Source: Oscheius sp. JU75
Lineage: Eukaryota; Nematoda; Chromadorea; Rhabditida; Rhabditidae
Assembly: GCA_037178855.1 (NCBI GenBank)
Contig: JASJZC010000007.1
Coordinates: 6,014,001 to 6,078,000, forward strand
Direction of reading: 5' to 3'
Length of the DNA stretch: 64,000 nucleotides
Part shown: one piece after another, positions 36,401 to 46,094 of the stretch
How positions within the stretch are numbered: the stretch's first letter is position 1
Layout of the letters: every line of letters begins with the position of its first letter
Program-made: the position numbers and the translations under genes
The notes under the pieces: generated by a model
What the model saw: the letters and a program-made list of their open reading frames with translations, nothing else
Told to the model about the DNA's origin: nothing
Databases searched by the model: none

Positions 36401-37445
36401 GTAGGCTACTTACCGTTTCTTTACAAACTCTTATCATTTTAGTGAGAATGAGCCATCTGCTTTCACTCCCAACCCTCTCAGACCCGGATCTGCTGCTATT
36501 CGTCGACGATCACCGACCGAAGACGAGGCTACTCCTCGCAAAACGGCACGAACTGCAACAGAGGACGAGAGCGAACCGGTACGTTTGATACGGTTACATA
36601 TCTACCTTGACTTTTTAGTTCATTGTTGTGGATGACTGTGATCTGGCAGAACCGGCTGCCCGGAGGCAGATGAATGTCAAAAAAGAGCGCTGTACATACT
36701 GCAGTAAGGTCTTCACTAACCGCTCCAACCTCATCGTCCATCTGCGGAGCCACACTGGAGAGAAGCCCTACAAGTGTCAGCTTTGTCCATACGCCTGTGC
36801 TCAGAGCAGCAAACTCACCCGACACATGAGAACTCATGGTCAACAAGGCAAAGTATGGAAAGTTAAAGTATTCTGTACAAAATATATTTAGGAAACGTTC
36901 CATTGCTACATTTGCCACATGCCGTTCTCAGTTCATTCGACTCTGGAGAAGCACATGAGAAAATGTGTGGTGAACAATAGCAACGGCACTCAGAATGAGG
37001 GTAGTCCTCAAGGTATGCGCCTCTCCTCATACTTTTTCGCTCTACTAGCTGTTAGCCAAATTCGCATATCCAGGTTCAGAACGACCACGACCAACACCCT
37101 CCGCTCTGGCTGATGCTACTTCTCTTTTAGCCCTCTCCAATGCTCCTGTTAGCAGTTCTCAGCAGAGTTCTGTCTCTCAGAGCAACCAGATGGTTCTTAA
37201 CTGGCTCCAGGTGCACTTTTCTAATGACCCGTTCTAGTTCTATACTTTAGGCGTTAAACGTCAATCCTACTCCTCCCGGCCAACCACTCGCCAGCTCCAG
37301 CTCAAACAAGGAAGACTTTGATGCTGATGAGGACATGGAAGAGACGGAGGCTTGTGAGCTCAACGAGCGCTTGAAAAAGGTGTTTAAATATTAATTCATG
37401 CTCACATCCCATTTTCAGGAGCTAACCGAAGTCCCAGCTGTATAA
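33458..37445 (+). CDS. bcl-11-like: BCL11-family C2H2 zinc-finger transcription factor
   Basis: Thirteen exons: 33458-33487, 33529-33792, 33836-34058, 35657-35763, 35806-36038, 36079-36196, 36240-36400, 36443-36578, 36619-36852, 36892-37012, 37074-37210, 37251-37379, 37419-37445. In order: a basic N-terminus (RRRKK), a CCHC finger ([20 protein letters not shown]...C), a single finger (CNSCKERF...[13 protein letters not shown]), a long Ser/Pro/Ala linker, then the diagnostic triple finger ([52 protein letters not shown]). The triple finger is nearly identical in pattern to vertebrate BCL11A/B fingers 4-6, which bind GC-rich DNA and recruit repressor complexes. The vertebrate central finger pair is not seen. 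The canonical N-terminal NuRD-binding MSRRKQ motif is not obvious (SRSNKQ instead). Acidic C-terminus. The 1.6-kb intron 3 is the only long one. Nuclear repressor role inferred from family. Confidence 0.93.
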
Positions 37446-38470
37446 ATTCTGCCACCTTCGCTAGGTTCAATTAGTCGACTGCTTTTACACATCCTACAAT
37501 CATTTAACCCGAGTTCTTTCTGATTGCCTTCTGAATAGTCTTCCAGTACAAAACGTAGTCCTTTCCCCTCCAAACGTTTAGCAACCTCATTGTGATTCTT
37601 CCCTGTTCTGTAAATACTAGCCCGGTGATACCTGCTGCCTCATTAGCCAAAAATAGTTTTATCTAGGCGAATAGAGAGCGCTACTGCCTCCGGTTCTTAC
37701 CCTCCCAACCATAGATGTGATATGCAAGCCTCTTTCCCCAGTCTTTTACCTACACATCGTCTTTGTTTTGTTTTACTGCTGTGACCGGTAGGTCTCCCTC
37801 TCATCCTAAACTGCCTAAAACTTGGAACAAAACCTTTCAAGTCATATGAGACTTATCGGTCACTGTAAATATTTTATAGAATGAACTCAGCCCACTCCGC
37901 TAGTCCCTCTAGGTGTGAATCTCTGGGATCTGGTGCGGGAGGCGTGAAGACGTCTTTCGTGGTACCCTCACCGGTGCCCCAGTCTCGGTGTAGGCTGTTT
38001 ATTCCTCGTCCTTATTTCTCGTAGGGATTGTCCAAACAGATTATTTGACGTTTCTTCTCCTTTTCTAGTTGCAATTATATACTAGCGAATAATTTGTTAG
38101 TCATCCCAAAAAGCACATTTGTTCGAATATACCCGGTGAAGTGTACAGACCCCCAGATCCTTTATTCGTCCCCCCATATATTACAGTCTATCATTTACAT
38201 AGTCTTCCGCGTAGCTGTTTTTCTTCCTCATCCGCCGGTGTCCCCTCTATATTTCAGGTTACCTCTTCTCTCTTCCCCTTAGACAAACAGACTAGTTCAA
38301 TTCCCTGTGAGAAATCGCCCCGTGTCATTCGTTAATCCCAGTCTAGTGACCCTTTCTTTACCCTCTGTCCCTTGCAGTCCGTCTCTATCTCTACATTAAG
38401 GCTATTAACTATATATTATCCCTGAGTACTCGACCTGTATTCTGGTGGTTAATAAAACATATATACAAGC
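37446..38470 (+). other. Probable 3' UTR of the BCL11 homologue
   Basis: About 1 kb without exons follows the stop. It is pyrimidine-rich like the gene body, and the first clear AATAAA is at 38451-38456. No coding frame is convincing. The end of transcription is inferred, not proven. Confidence 0.45.
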
Positions 38471-38918
38471 TGTTGCATCACATTTTAATAGTTGTAGGAT
38501 AAGATGTCCAGAGCAAGGCCAAGGTCCACTCTTTCATGATAGCCAAAAGATGCGCAATGCCATAATCGTGGTTTCATCAGGGTTCTTGCAGCCAAGATGG
38601 TCATGTGAATCGGAGAAACGGAGTTATCATGGTGGCCCGCGCTTCAACGACGTTCTGTTTTTCATTATGGAGTAACTGTTGTAAACTGTGTAGTGTTTTC
38701 ATATCACCTGGTGTGGCTGGGCACTCTTTTCTGATAAAGTCACACTTGGTTTTCTATTTTTTCAAAAACATTCCCTTACCAAATTTCCTCTGCGGCTTGA
38801 CCGTAAATGCTTAAGAGCATTGTCAACAAACACCATCGATTTTTGTGCACACCTATCTGCTACGCTCTGTACTTCCACTCGTTTCTTTACTCGACATCTT
38901 ATTGATTTTGGCTACAGA

Positions 38919-39187
38919 ATGCTGGATATTTTTGAAGAACTTCTTGGAAGAAGCTTGTCGCACTTGAAACGAGATCTTCGTCTGGGCATATCGATCGAAC
39001 TCTACGTTCTAGTTTTCACCTACCTACTTTTAATCTTTTACGTGTAAGCTCTGAAAAAATTGTTTTTAAGACATTCAGACTGGTCTATATTTTTCATCTC
39101 AACTTCATGCATATATTGGAGGATGCCACATCAACAGCTGACCCGTCCTTATCAGAACACGAAATAACCAGAAAAATGATCTCTTAG
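38919..39187 (+). CDS. Small (about 77 aa) single-pass membrane protein
   Basis: The ATG is preceded by a GGCTACAGA acceptor. Exon 1 (38919-39043) and exon 2 (39079-39187) join in frame across a 35-nt GT-AG intron to 78 codons including stop. The N-terminal part is amphipathic and charged (LDIFEELLGRSLSHLKRDL). It is followed by a strong hydrophobic helix (IELYVLVFTYLLLIFYVLVY) and a short polar tail (ADPSLSEHEITRKMIS). AATAAA follows at 39203-39208, only 16 bp after the stop. There are no family matches I recognise. The hydrophobic segment is internal, so it is a membrane anchor rather than a leader. The splice choice (acceptor at 39078) is preferred because it keeps both halves in frame; the nearby alternative acceptor at 39070 gives a different tail. 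Confidence 0.6.
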
Positions 39188-39510
39188 TAGCCAGACCTCT
39201 CTAATAAAGTCTGTTCCATTTTGATCTTTGATAACGTTTTTTGGACGGTCACGACACGAACAAGCCGTCCAGTTCAATCAACAGACGGAGACCCCCACGG
39301 GGAACTGACGTGTAGTCATTGTCTACCGTCAATTATTGTCCTTTCATTTGTCTCCGATTCGATTCCCTTCGACGGCGATCAGTCTCCTAGAGAGAACAGC
39401 TTGCCGCACAAAGAAATCTCAGCGCAGTTACAACGGGCGCGACGGTCCGCCGAAGTCACCGCGCCTGACCCAACATCAGTCGTCGCGTTGTCGTCTTCCA
39501 GAACAGCACG

Positions 39511-40446
39511 ATGACTCTTCTAACTATTCTCTTCATTAGCGTATTACTTGTTCTTCTTGTTGTGGCTCCGCCACCTCCAGCCATTTCTGGTGAGTTCTAA
39601 ATGACTTTTGCTTTATCTCCGACTTTTGAACCCGGAAGTAGATTACCGATAACTTGCAGATGGTCCAATGCAAGAACCTCAAGACTTCCGACAAGGAGGT
39701 AGGCGATTTATGTCACTGTTTTCACAGGATTCAGGAGGACGAGGTAGTGGAGGTGGCCAAGGAGGTAACTGGAATGGGGGCGGAAATGGTCAAGGCGGCA
39801 ATTGGAACAACAACGGTGGTGGTGGAGGAGGAGGCCGAGGAGGATGGTCCGGCAATGGCAACGGAGGCAATGGAGGCTGGGGCGGAAACAATGGTGGCGG
39901 CAGCGGAGGAGGTTGGGGCGGAAACGGCATGCAAGGAGGAGGAGGATGGGGTGGTCAAGGAGGCATTGACCGATGGAACGGTGGAGGTGGTGGTAGAGGA
40001 GGCTGGAATAATGGACCAGGAGGACCTGGAGGTACGTCTGGTTTCTTCAAAACAAAAATCTTAACCTTGATCCGGGTTGGTCACTGAACCAATTGCGCGT
40101 ATTTTTGTAACCATTTGTTGATGTTAATTGTTCAATGTTTAAGGGCCAGGTGGCTGGAATGGAGGCGGTCCTGGCGGTCCAGGCAGTTGGAATGGAGGTA
40201 CCTAAGAAAAATAAAAGTTAAAGATGTTTTCTAGGTGGTCCCGGAGGATTCGGTGGACGTGGAGGTGGAAATGGAGGAGGGGGATGGGGTGGTCGTGATG
40301 AACCCGGAAGACATCACCATCACCACAGTAGCGAAGAACGAGGCGGTGGAGGTCGAAGAGGCGGAGATAGAGGTTCTGGTGGACCGGGGGGTCAAAACCA
40401 GGGACTCGCCATTGCCGATGGCATTCTTCGAGGACTGTTCGGATGA
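39511..40446 (+). CDS. Gly/Trp/Asn-rich secreted repeat protein
   Basis: Four exons (39511-39589, 39660-40031, 40144-40197, 40235-40446). A signal peptide (MTLLTILFISVLLVLLVV) precedes a short Pro run and QEPQDFRQGGRRFMSLF. A long low-complexity region of GGW, GGNW, GGN and GG units follows, then PGGWNGG/GGPGSW repeats, a His run (RHHHHHSSEERGG), RGG-type stretches and a non-repetitive end (GLAIADGILRGLFG). It resembles glycine-rich secreted structural or antimicrobial-type proteins of invertebrates, but no family is assignable. Aromatic-Gly repeats commonly support matrix, adhesive or silk-like assembly; His-rich tracts could bind metal. Both are inference. AATAAA lies at 40495-40500. Confidence 0.85.
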
Positions 40447-40737
40447 ATACTTCTTTTTATGTTTTACATACATTTCTGTCATATACTTACGGATAATAAA
40501 CCTGTCCTTCGCTGCCTGTGACCTAATCCTTATTGTGAGCTTGTCTCCCTCATGGCCAGTCTATATACACGTTCCATCTGCTACTTACAGCATATTTCAT
40601 TTGGCTTTCCTTACAGCATCAAAAGTTTCAGCTGAAAACCCTTGCAGAAATCGTAACTGAATCCGTTTGTTCCGCTTCTAACTCGCGAAATACAACCCTT
40701 CGACGAAAAAAGTGACGTCCGCCGCTTTTGTGACATC

Positions 40738-41079
40738 ATGAACGTTTCAGCGTCGGCCACGAGCGTAGAAGATCGACTATCAGGGCACAAACTGGGTGAA
40801 CTCATACATGACATGTCTAAGGAACTCTACTGTATGTTTTTTGTGTTTAAGTAGTACGAGTCGGGCATCAGGCCATAATTGATTGAGTAACATTTCCATT
40901 TCAACATAGACAGCCGTTATTGCGACATGGCCGCCCTGAAATCTTAAAGACATCGAGGGAAACTGAGCTCAGGTTGCTCCGATCGGTGGCCAGGCGCGCT
41001 ATAGTCCGTTTTCAACGAAAAGCGGTATGTTAAAAGGCTAACTGCGAAGATCAAAAAGATATTTTTTTGCTTTTTGCAA
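40738..41079 (+). CDS. Putative small helical protein, splicing unresolved
   Basis: ATG 40738 opens a charged helical segment (SVEDRLSGHKLGELIHDMSK) ending near a GTATG donor at about 40832. After an ACATAG acceptor a second coding-looking segment follows (QPLLRHGRPEILKTSRETEL, then RLLRSVARRAIVRFQRKA), ending at a GTATG donor. The two reading frames are out of phase if the best donor is used; a weaker GTTTTT donor 5 bases later makes them in phase. The frame is also open upstream of the ATG back to about 40658, so the start is uncertain. No family recognised. Confidence 0.35.
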
Positions 41080-41537
41080 TTTTAGTCAGTTTTCCGGAGT
41101 TTTTCCTTGTTTTGACGTTGTTATCTGTCGGAACAGGTATAATTCTACTATCGAAAAGACCTACTTGGCAGCAAATTTGACGGAAAAACTGGGCTAAAGC
41201 ATTGGAAAAGCTCGAAAATAGAAAAATGAAGCCCAACATCATTTTTCAATATCAGCAATATATATTCTAGTTTCTCTCCATTTTGTTGTCAAGTAGGTTT
41301 TCAAGGGTTCTGAGTTCAATGGCTAGCTCTAAACTTCTGAAATGGTGAAATATAGGTTTTTGAGGGAGTCCATGAAGGGACTCGTGGCTTGCCTGACAGG
41401 ACCCACTGCCGCTCGTTGCTGAAAATAGGCTACGTCCACTTGGCTATGGCGGGTGCTGTGCTTTTGCGAGTGAGCTACAGACAGACAGACACGGCTCTTC
41501 TTAAATAGAATAGATACATGATTTAGTGACTCTGAAT

Positions 41538-41847
41538 ATGCCGTTCTACTACGAAAGAAACATACCATACACTCAATCATTTCAAAACACAGTGCATAAT
41601 CAGATATCTCCACCCATTTTCTATCCGAACCAACAACTATTTTTCGGAACAGGTATACCGCTTTTTATAATTTCGAAACAAATTTTCAGGCTTCAATTCT
41701 CAAATGATCCACCCGGAATTCAACAACTTTCACAACTTTCAAGGGCACTTCAGACCTCCACCATTTCCACAGATTGGTCCATATCAACAATTTCCATTTT
41801 CACCATACATGATAAGCAACAACGAGAAAAAAGACAATATGGAATGA
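41538..41847 (+). CDS. Small (90 aa) Phe/Pro/Asn/Gln-rich protein
   Basis: Two exons (41538-41653, 41691-41847) join across a 37-nt GT-AG intron into 90 residues rich in Phe, Tyr, Pro, Asn, Gln and His: MPFYYERNIPYTQSF at the start, NNFHNFQGHFRPPPFPQ in the middle, and NNEKKDNME at the end. There is no signal peptide or transmembrane helix. The spliced frame is open and ends immediately after the compositionally biased part, and the composition continues across the intron, which supports the model. Not recognised; possibly a disordered or prion-like small protein, or the end of a longer gene. Confidence 0.5.
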
Positions 41848-41849
41848 CT

Positions 41850-42317
41850 TTAAAATGTTGCTGAACAGACAAGTTTAAAGGTCTGCTTACGTTAGAAGTT
41901 TAGCAATAGAGCAACCCAGTCAAATGAATTTTTTATGAAATGAATTAGAGGCTACTGGATTTTTAACTTCGCTGTGATTTAAAACACGATAATTTAGTAG
42001 TCACAAGAAGATTTGAATTCACCAATAAACCATATTCGTTTCGATTATTTCCACTAAATGAACCTTCATGAGTATTTGGAAAGCTTGCTCTGCTGCGAAT
42101 TGCGGTCGCAACGGCCGATTTTAGCCTTATGCTGAGTTTTCACTTTTATTTATATTTGTAGTATATTCTGTCAAGATGGCATTTCTTTAGTCCTCACTTC
42201 ATAGCGGAAAAAACTACCGCTAAAACAACTGAAAGCTTGCCGCTCACTAGCTCTTTTCATTTCGGCTCATCCCGTTGAATCCCGTTGGCTCATCCCCCTC
42301 TTCTGTTTTCTGTCAAG
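41850..42317. other. Intergenic upstream of the SET gene
   Basis: AT-rich, no coding frame. TTCTGTCAAGATG immediately precedes the SET start, and the same TCTGTCAAGATGG string also occurs at about 42168, 150 bp upstream. Confidence 0.4.
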
Positions 42318-43257
42318 ATGGACTTCCAATACGTAGCAAGAACAGTTAAAGGCCCTGGTTGCAGTGAAGATTGGGAAGAAATACTGGTGGGATGTGATTG
42401 CAAAGGATCTTGTACGGCAGAAAGCCATTGTTCTTGTCTTCTAGGAGCTGAGGTTGGCTTTTCCTTACATTATGATTACCATGTTAAAGGAAAACTACGA
42501 AGAAAACCGCTTAGTCGAGAAGCCAAGTGGAAGGCCTGTGATGGAATGCCATTCGGACTGCGACTGCAATCCGAAATCGTGCAGCAATCGTCTTCTGCAA
42601 AAAGGCGTCTTTGTCAAAATGAAGGTTTGTCCAAATTTCTGGGTTTGAACAATGTGTTAACCGAAATTATGATTAATAAAAAAAGCAAAAAATATTAATT
42701 TTACGATTACATGACGTTCACCAATGGAAAATGCTTTTAGGTGAATCGGGTGGGTGACAAAGGATACGGTGTGTTTGCGTCTGAGGAGATTGCAAAAGAC
42801 ACCTTCGTCTTCGAGTATGCTGGTGAAATAATAGGCAAAAAAGAAGCTTCGAGTCGGTATACCGAGCACAAGGAACACAACTATATCATGACTGTTAAGG
42901 AAACTTGTCTAGGTAAAACATTATGTACAATTTTTTCAACAACTGTGTTCAGACAAAACTACAGTCACGTATGTTGATCCTCGGTTTAAGGGAAACCTTG
43001 CTCGGTTTGCTAACCACAGCTGTAGTCCCAATCTTCGTTTGATGATCGTTCGGGTGGGCTCTCCAGTTCCCAGAGTTGGTCTTTTTGCCTTAAGATAAGA
43101 TGAATATCAATCTCTTCTTTAAAAATAATGTTATAGAGATATTTCTGCTGGAGAAGAACTTACATTTAAGTACGGAGCATCCAGAGTAGTGGGCGAGAAG
43201 ATATGCCTCTGTGGAACAAAAGAATGTTTGGGATATTTACCTGCCAACGACTTATGA
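42318..43257 (+). CDS. SET-domain histone lysine methyltransferase, SETMAR/SUV39-type
   Basis: Five exons (42318-42452, 42490-42624, 42741-42912, 42953-43094, 43137-43257) total 235 codons. A FQYVARTVKGPGCSEDWE start as in SETMAR is followed by the pre-SET cysteine cluster (GCDCKGSC...CSC; CHSDCDCNPKSCSNRLLQKG), the SET core (GYGVFASEEI, FVFEYAGEII, NYIM), the cofactor site RFANHSCSPNL, the catalytic-fold motif GEELTFKYG, and post-SET CLCGTKECLGYLP. The family methylates histone H3 (SETMAR H3K36/K4, SUV39 H3K9); substrate here unknown. There is no transposase domain fused. Intron 4 (43095-43136) starts with ATAAGA instead of GTAAGA; if it is not removed, translation stops right after the SET core's LFALR. 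AATAAA lies at 43273. Confidence 0.85.
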
Positions 43258-43272
43258 TAGCTGCTGTCATAA

Positions 43273-44645
43273 AATAAAATCTTGAACTATCAGTGGGTTT
43301 CAATAAGTTTTCTCTATTGCCTACAAACATGCGGACACGTACAGTTTGGAAATATTCTAAATACCGAAATACAAATTTGGTCTAATTGAACTAAGCACTT
43401 GCTTCTGACAAGGTACCACCGTTAAACGTTTACATTATGCACATCATCTCATTTACGCTGAAACCTATATTTTTCCATAATCCCCAAAAACTACAGTTCT
43501 TTTTTTACAATTTATGTTTTTAGAAAACTAGGGATATGCGAATATAGGGATAGGTGGTTGTTTCTGAAGTTTTGTTCTTAAGCAGGAGAATCATAAACCC
43601 TCGTTATCTGTTTGAGCCAAAATTAGCGAACAGTACATAAAAAATATTTGCTCGTCGAAAATCTGATCGACGTACTTTTGCTTACATTTCAAATTTTGGC
43701 GGGAAATTCAAACGTTTTCGCCATTTTCAAAATCTCGGCAGTGAATTATTACTTTTCGTGTCTTTCGTGAACTCATTAGCTCTACAAGACTATACCACTC
43801 GATAATTTTTCCCCTCTATTTTTTTGGGGGAGTTACGCCCGCCGCGCCTTGGCTGTACCAGAAGTAACTGTTTTGTTCTGGATTTTGTCAAAAATATAAA
43901 GTTTTTTGCTAAAAAAAAGTTCAAACAAACAGCAGCAAAAGAACAACTATATACACAAGCAAAAAGTTAACGTTGGCATCAAACAATGTGAACAATAAAA
44001 CGTGGTCTTCAGAGGACAAATCTACGCACTACAACCAAGTATGCTGGACTATCGCCGAACTTGAGTTCTGGGACTGCTCGCTGCTATTTAGAGAACTGGC
44101 TAAGATGTCTACTTCAGGATCAGGAGATAGAGGACTTCCCCTTGCGGCGACAAAAAATTTTATCCATAAAAACTGACTATGTATTGTTGTTAAACATTTG
44201 TCTTTGTTAAGACATTCCTTAATTGGTTTTTCCAGTTTTGGCATGAACAAACAAGAATACAGTTACGGATTCCTAATCAATGCTGGAGAACATAGGAACA
44301 GTTTTGTAATGGGTCAAGGTCACAACCTTTGAAACCCACAAAGATAATAGAGATGATAATTGGGAGCGGAGGTTTGGACTTAACCGTAAATGTTCTTACC
44401 AGGAGCATTACACCAGTTACCCTCTACGAAACCGCTCACATTTTTCTAGTTTTTTTTTCAAGCCAATACACTCGACATGGCATTTAGTTTACTCAATCAG
44501 GCTATCTCTTATCTCTTCAGGATTGCTAGGACATTTCGCTTCAAAAAACCTTCCATCTGACTAAAAATGTAATTGTGGTATACTAGCGTTTATTAAGGCA
44601 GTGTTTGTTGTGTACACGTTGTCCTGAGTAGAAATGAAAAGAAAG
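43273..44645. other. Intergenic between convergent SET and Pro-rich genes
   Basis: Contains the SET poly(A) signal (43273-43278) and, on the minus strand, the poly(A) signal of the Pro-rich gene (TTTATT at 44589-44594). Two overlapping open frames near 43973-44250 lack support. AT-rich otherwise. Confidence 0.45.
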
Positions 44646-46086
44646 TTAAACGTAGAACTTGGCAGCATGCTTGTACTTGTGGAATGTACGGCGGAACTTG
44701 CGATAGTCTCCGCCGGGTTGAGGGTAGTCTCCCGATGCTAAAACAACTCATATTTCGAGCCAAGTTAAAGCTTACGTTTAGGAGCTGGTGGTGGAGGTGG
44801 TGGAGGAGCAGCAGGACCAGTGGCGTATCCTTCGTTGGCTGGGGGTGTCATCGGGGGTGGTGGGGGCGGTGGAGGAGGAGGAGCGACTGGGTGAGCTGGA
44901 GGCTTCGCATAGCCGGACGGCTGTTGAGAATGCATGGGAGGGGGAGGGGGTGGCCTTGGTGGGGGAGCTTGAGCGTAGCCGCTAGGTTTTGGCTGTGGAG
45001 CGGGTGGGGGAGGAGGTGGCCGAGGAGTTGGGGGAGGAGGATGGTATACTGGGAGAGGAGCAGGAGTAGGCATAGGAGGAGGAGGAGGATGGTAAGCAGG
45101 CTGAACGGGCTGTGGCATTGGAGCCGGTGGCGGGGGCTGAGGATGGAAAACAGGCTGAGGTCGGGGAGCCTGAGCATACCCTCCGCTTGGCTGCTGAGGT
45201 TGAGGGTGGTAGGTTTGCGCTGGAGGTTGGTATTGCGGCTGAGGAGGTGGTGGGGGTGGAGCCTGCATAGGTGCTGGGGGATTGTACGCAGGAGGAGGAG
45301 GAGCCCGAGCGTATCCCTGAGGAGCTGGAGGAGAGTAAGTTTGTTGAGGAGCAGTCTGAGGAGCAGCCATCGGAGCAGGAGGAGAATAGAATGGTTGAGG
45401 CTGTGTTTGAGGCTGCGCGTATCCTTGGGGAGCCTGGGGTTGATACTGCTGAGGAGGATTGTATTGAGGCATGGTTGGTGGTGTCTGAGGAGCCGGCGGC
45501 GAGTACTGCATTGGAGCAGGCTGAGATTGATAGGAATGCTGAGGCTGTGGTTGGACCTGAGGCTGCGCGTATCCTTGGGGAGCCTGAGGTTGATACTGCT
45601 GAGGAGGACTGTAGTGGGGCATTGGTGGTGGTGCCTGAGGAGCCGGCGGCGAGTACTGTGGCATCGGCTGAGGAGCTACAGGAGCCTGAGGCTGATATTG
45701 GGGGGGGAGCTTGAGGCATCTGGGGGGGCCTGAGGCTGAGCATATCCTTGAGCAGGTGGGTTGTATTGTGGTTGGGGAGGTGTCGGCATCTGCTGGGGTG
45801 GTGGAGGAGGTGGCTGAGGAGCAGCGGGAGCAGGTGGACTGTATTGTTGCTGCGGTTGAGCATATCCCTGTTGAGGGGCAGGCTGCTGCATCTGTGGCAT
45901 AGGTGGCGGTGGTGGTGGAGCAGAGTACGAAGGCTGCGGCTGCGGAGCCCCTACTTGAGGAGGTAAGACATAGGAGTCGCTGAAATAAAAAGCTCACGTC
46001 ACAATGGTAAACGTTAGAAATGAATAGGATACTGATACTCGCCAACAGACTGAAGCGACCAACGAACAGAAGAGAAGACTCCTCAT
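44646..46086 (-). CDS. Secreted Pro/Gln/Tyr-rich extensin-like repeat protein, frame broken at two poly-C tracts
   Basis: A signal peptide exon (46086 to about 46043, MRSLLFCSLVASVC) is spliced to about 1.2 kb of repeats: YQPQAPQGYAQPQ, QYSPPAPQ, YNPPA and long Pro runs. A short final exon follows a GTAAGC donor at about 44772 and reads SGDYPQPGGDYRKF, then RRTFHKYKHAAKFYV to the stop at 44646. Two features need care. Joining exon 1 to the Pro frame requires a GC donor (TTG|GCGAGT); the nearby GT donor gives the wrong frame. Within the repeats the frame changes across G-runs of 8 (45700-45707) and 7 (45722-45728) on the plus strand; losing one base from each restores a continuous Pro/Gln frame. 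Composition suggests an extracellular structural or secretory protein; the basic non-repetitive tail is a possible identity tag. Confidence 0.8.
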
Positions 46087-46094
46087 GGTAGCTT

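Noticed and set aside
39654-40064. Glu/Val/Met-rich frame overlapping the Gly-rich gene
   Set aside because: Frame-shifted shadow of GGN/GGW repeats; lacks the leader-to-tail continuity of the Gly frame.
44684-45863. Long antisense and alternate frames (Arg/Trp/Ser-rich and Ser/Pro-rich) over the Pro-rich gene
   Set aside because: Shadows of a repetitive coding sequence; the Pro/Gln/Tyr frame with leader and spliced final exon explains the locus.
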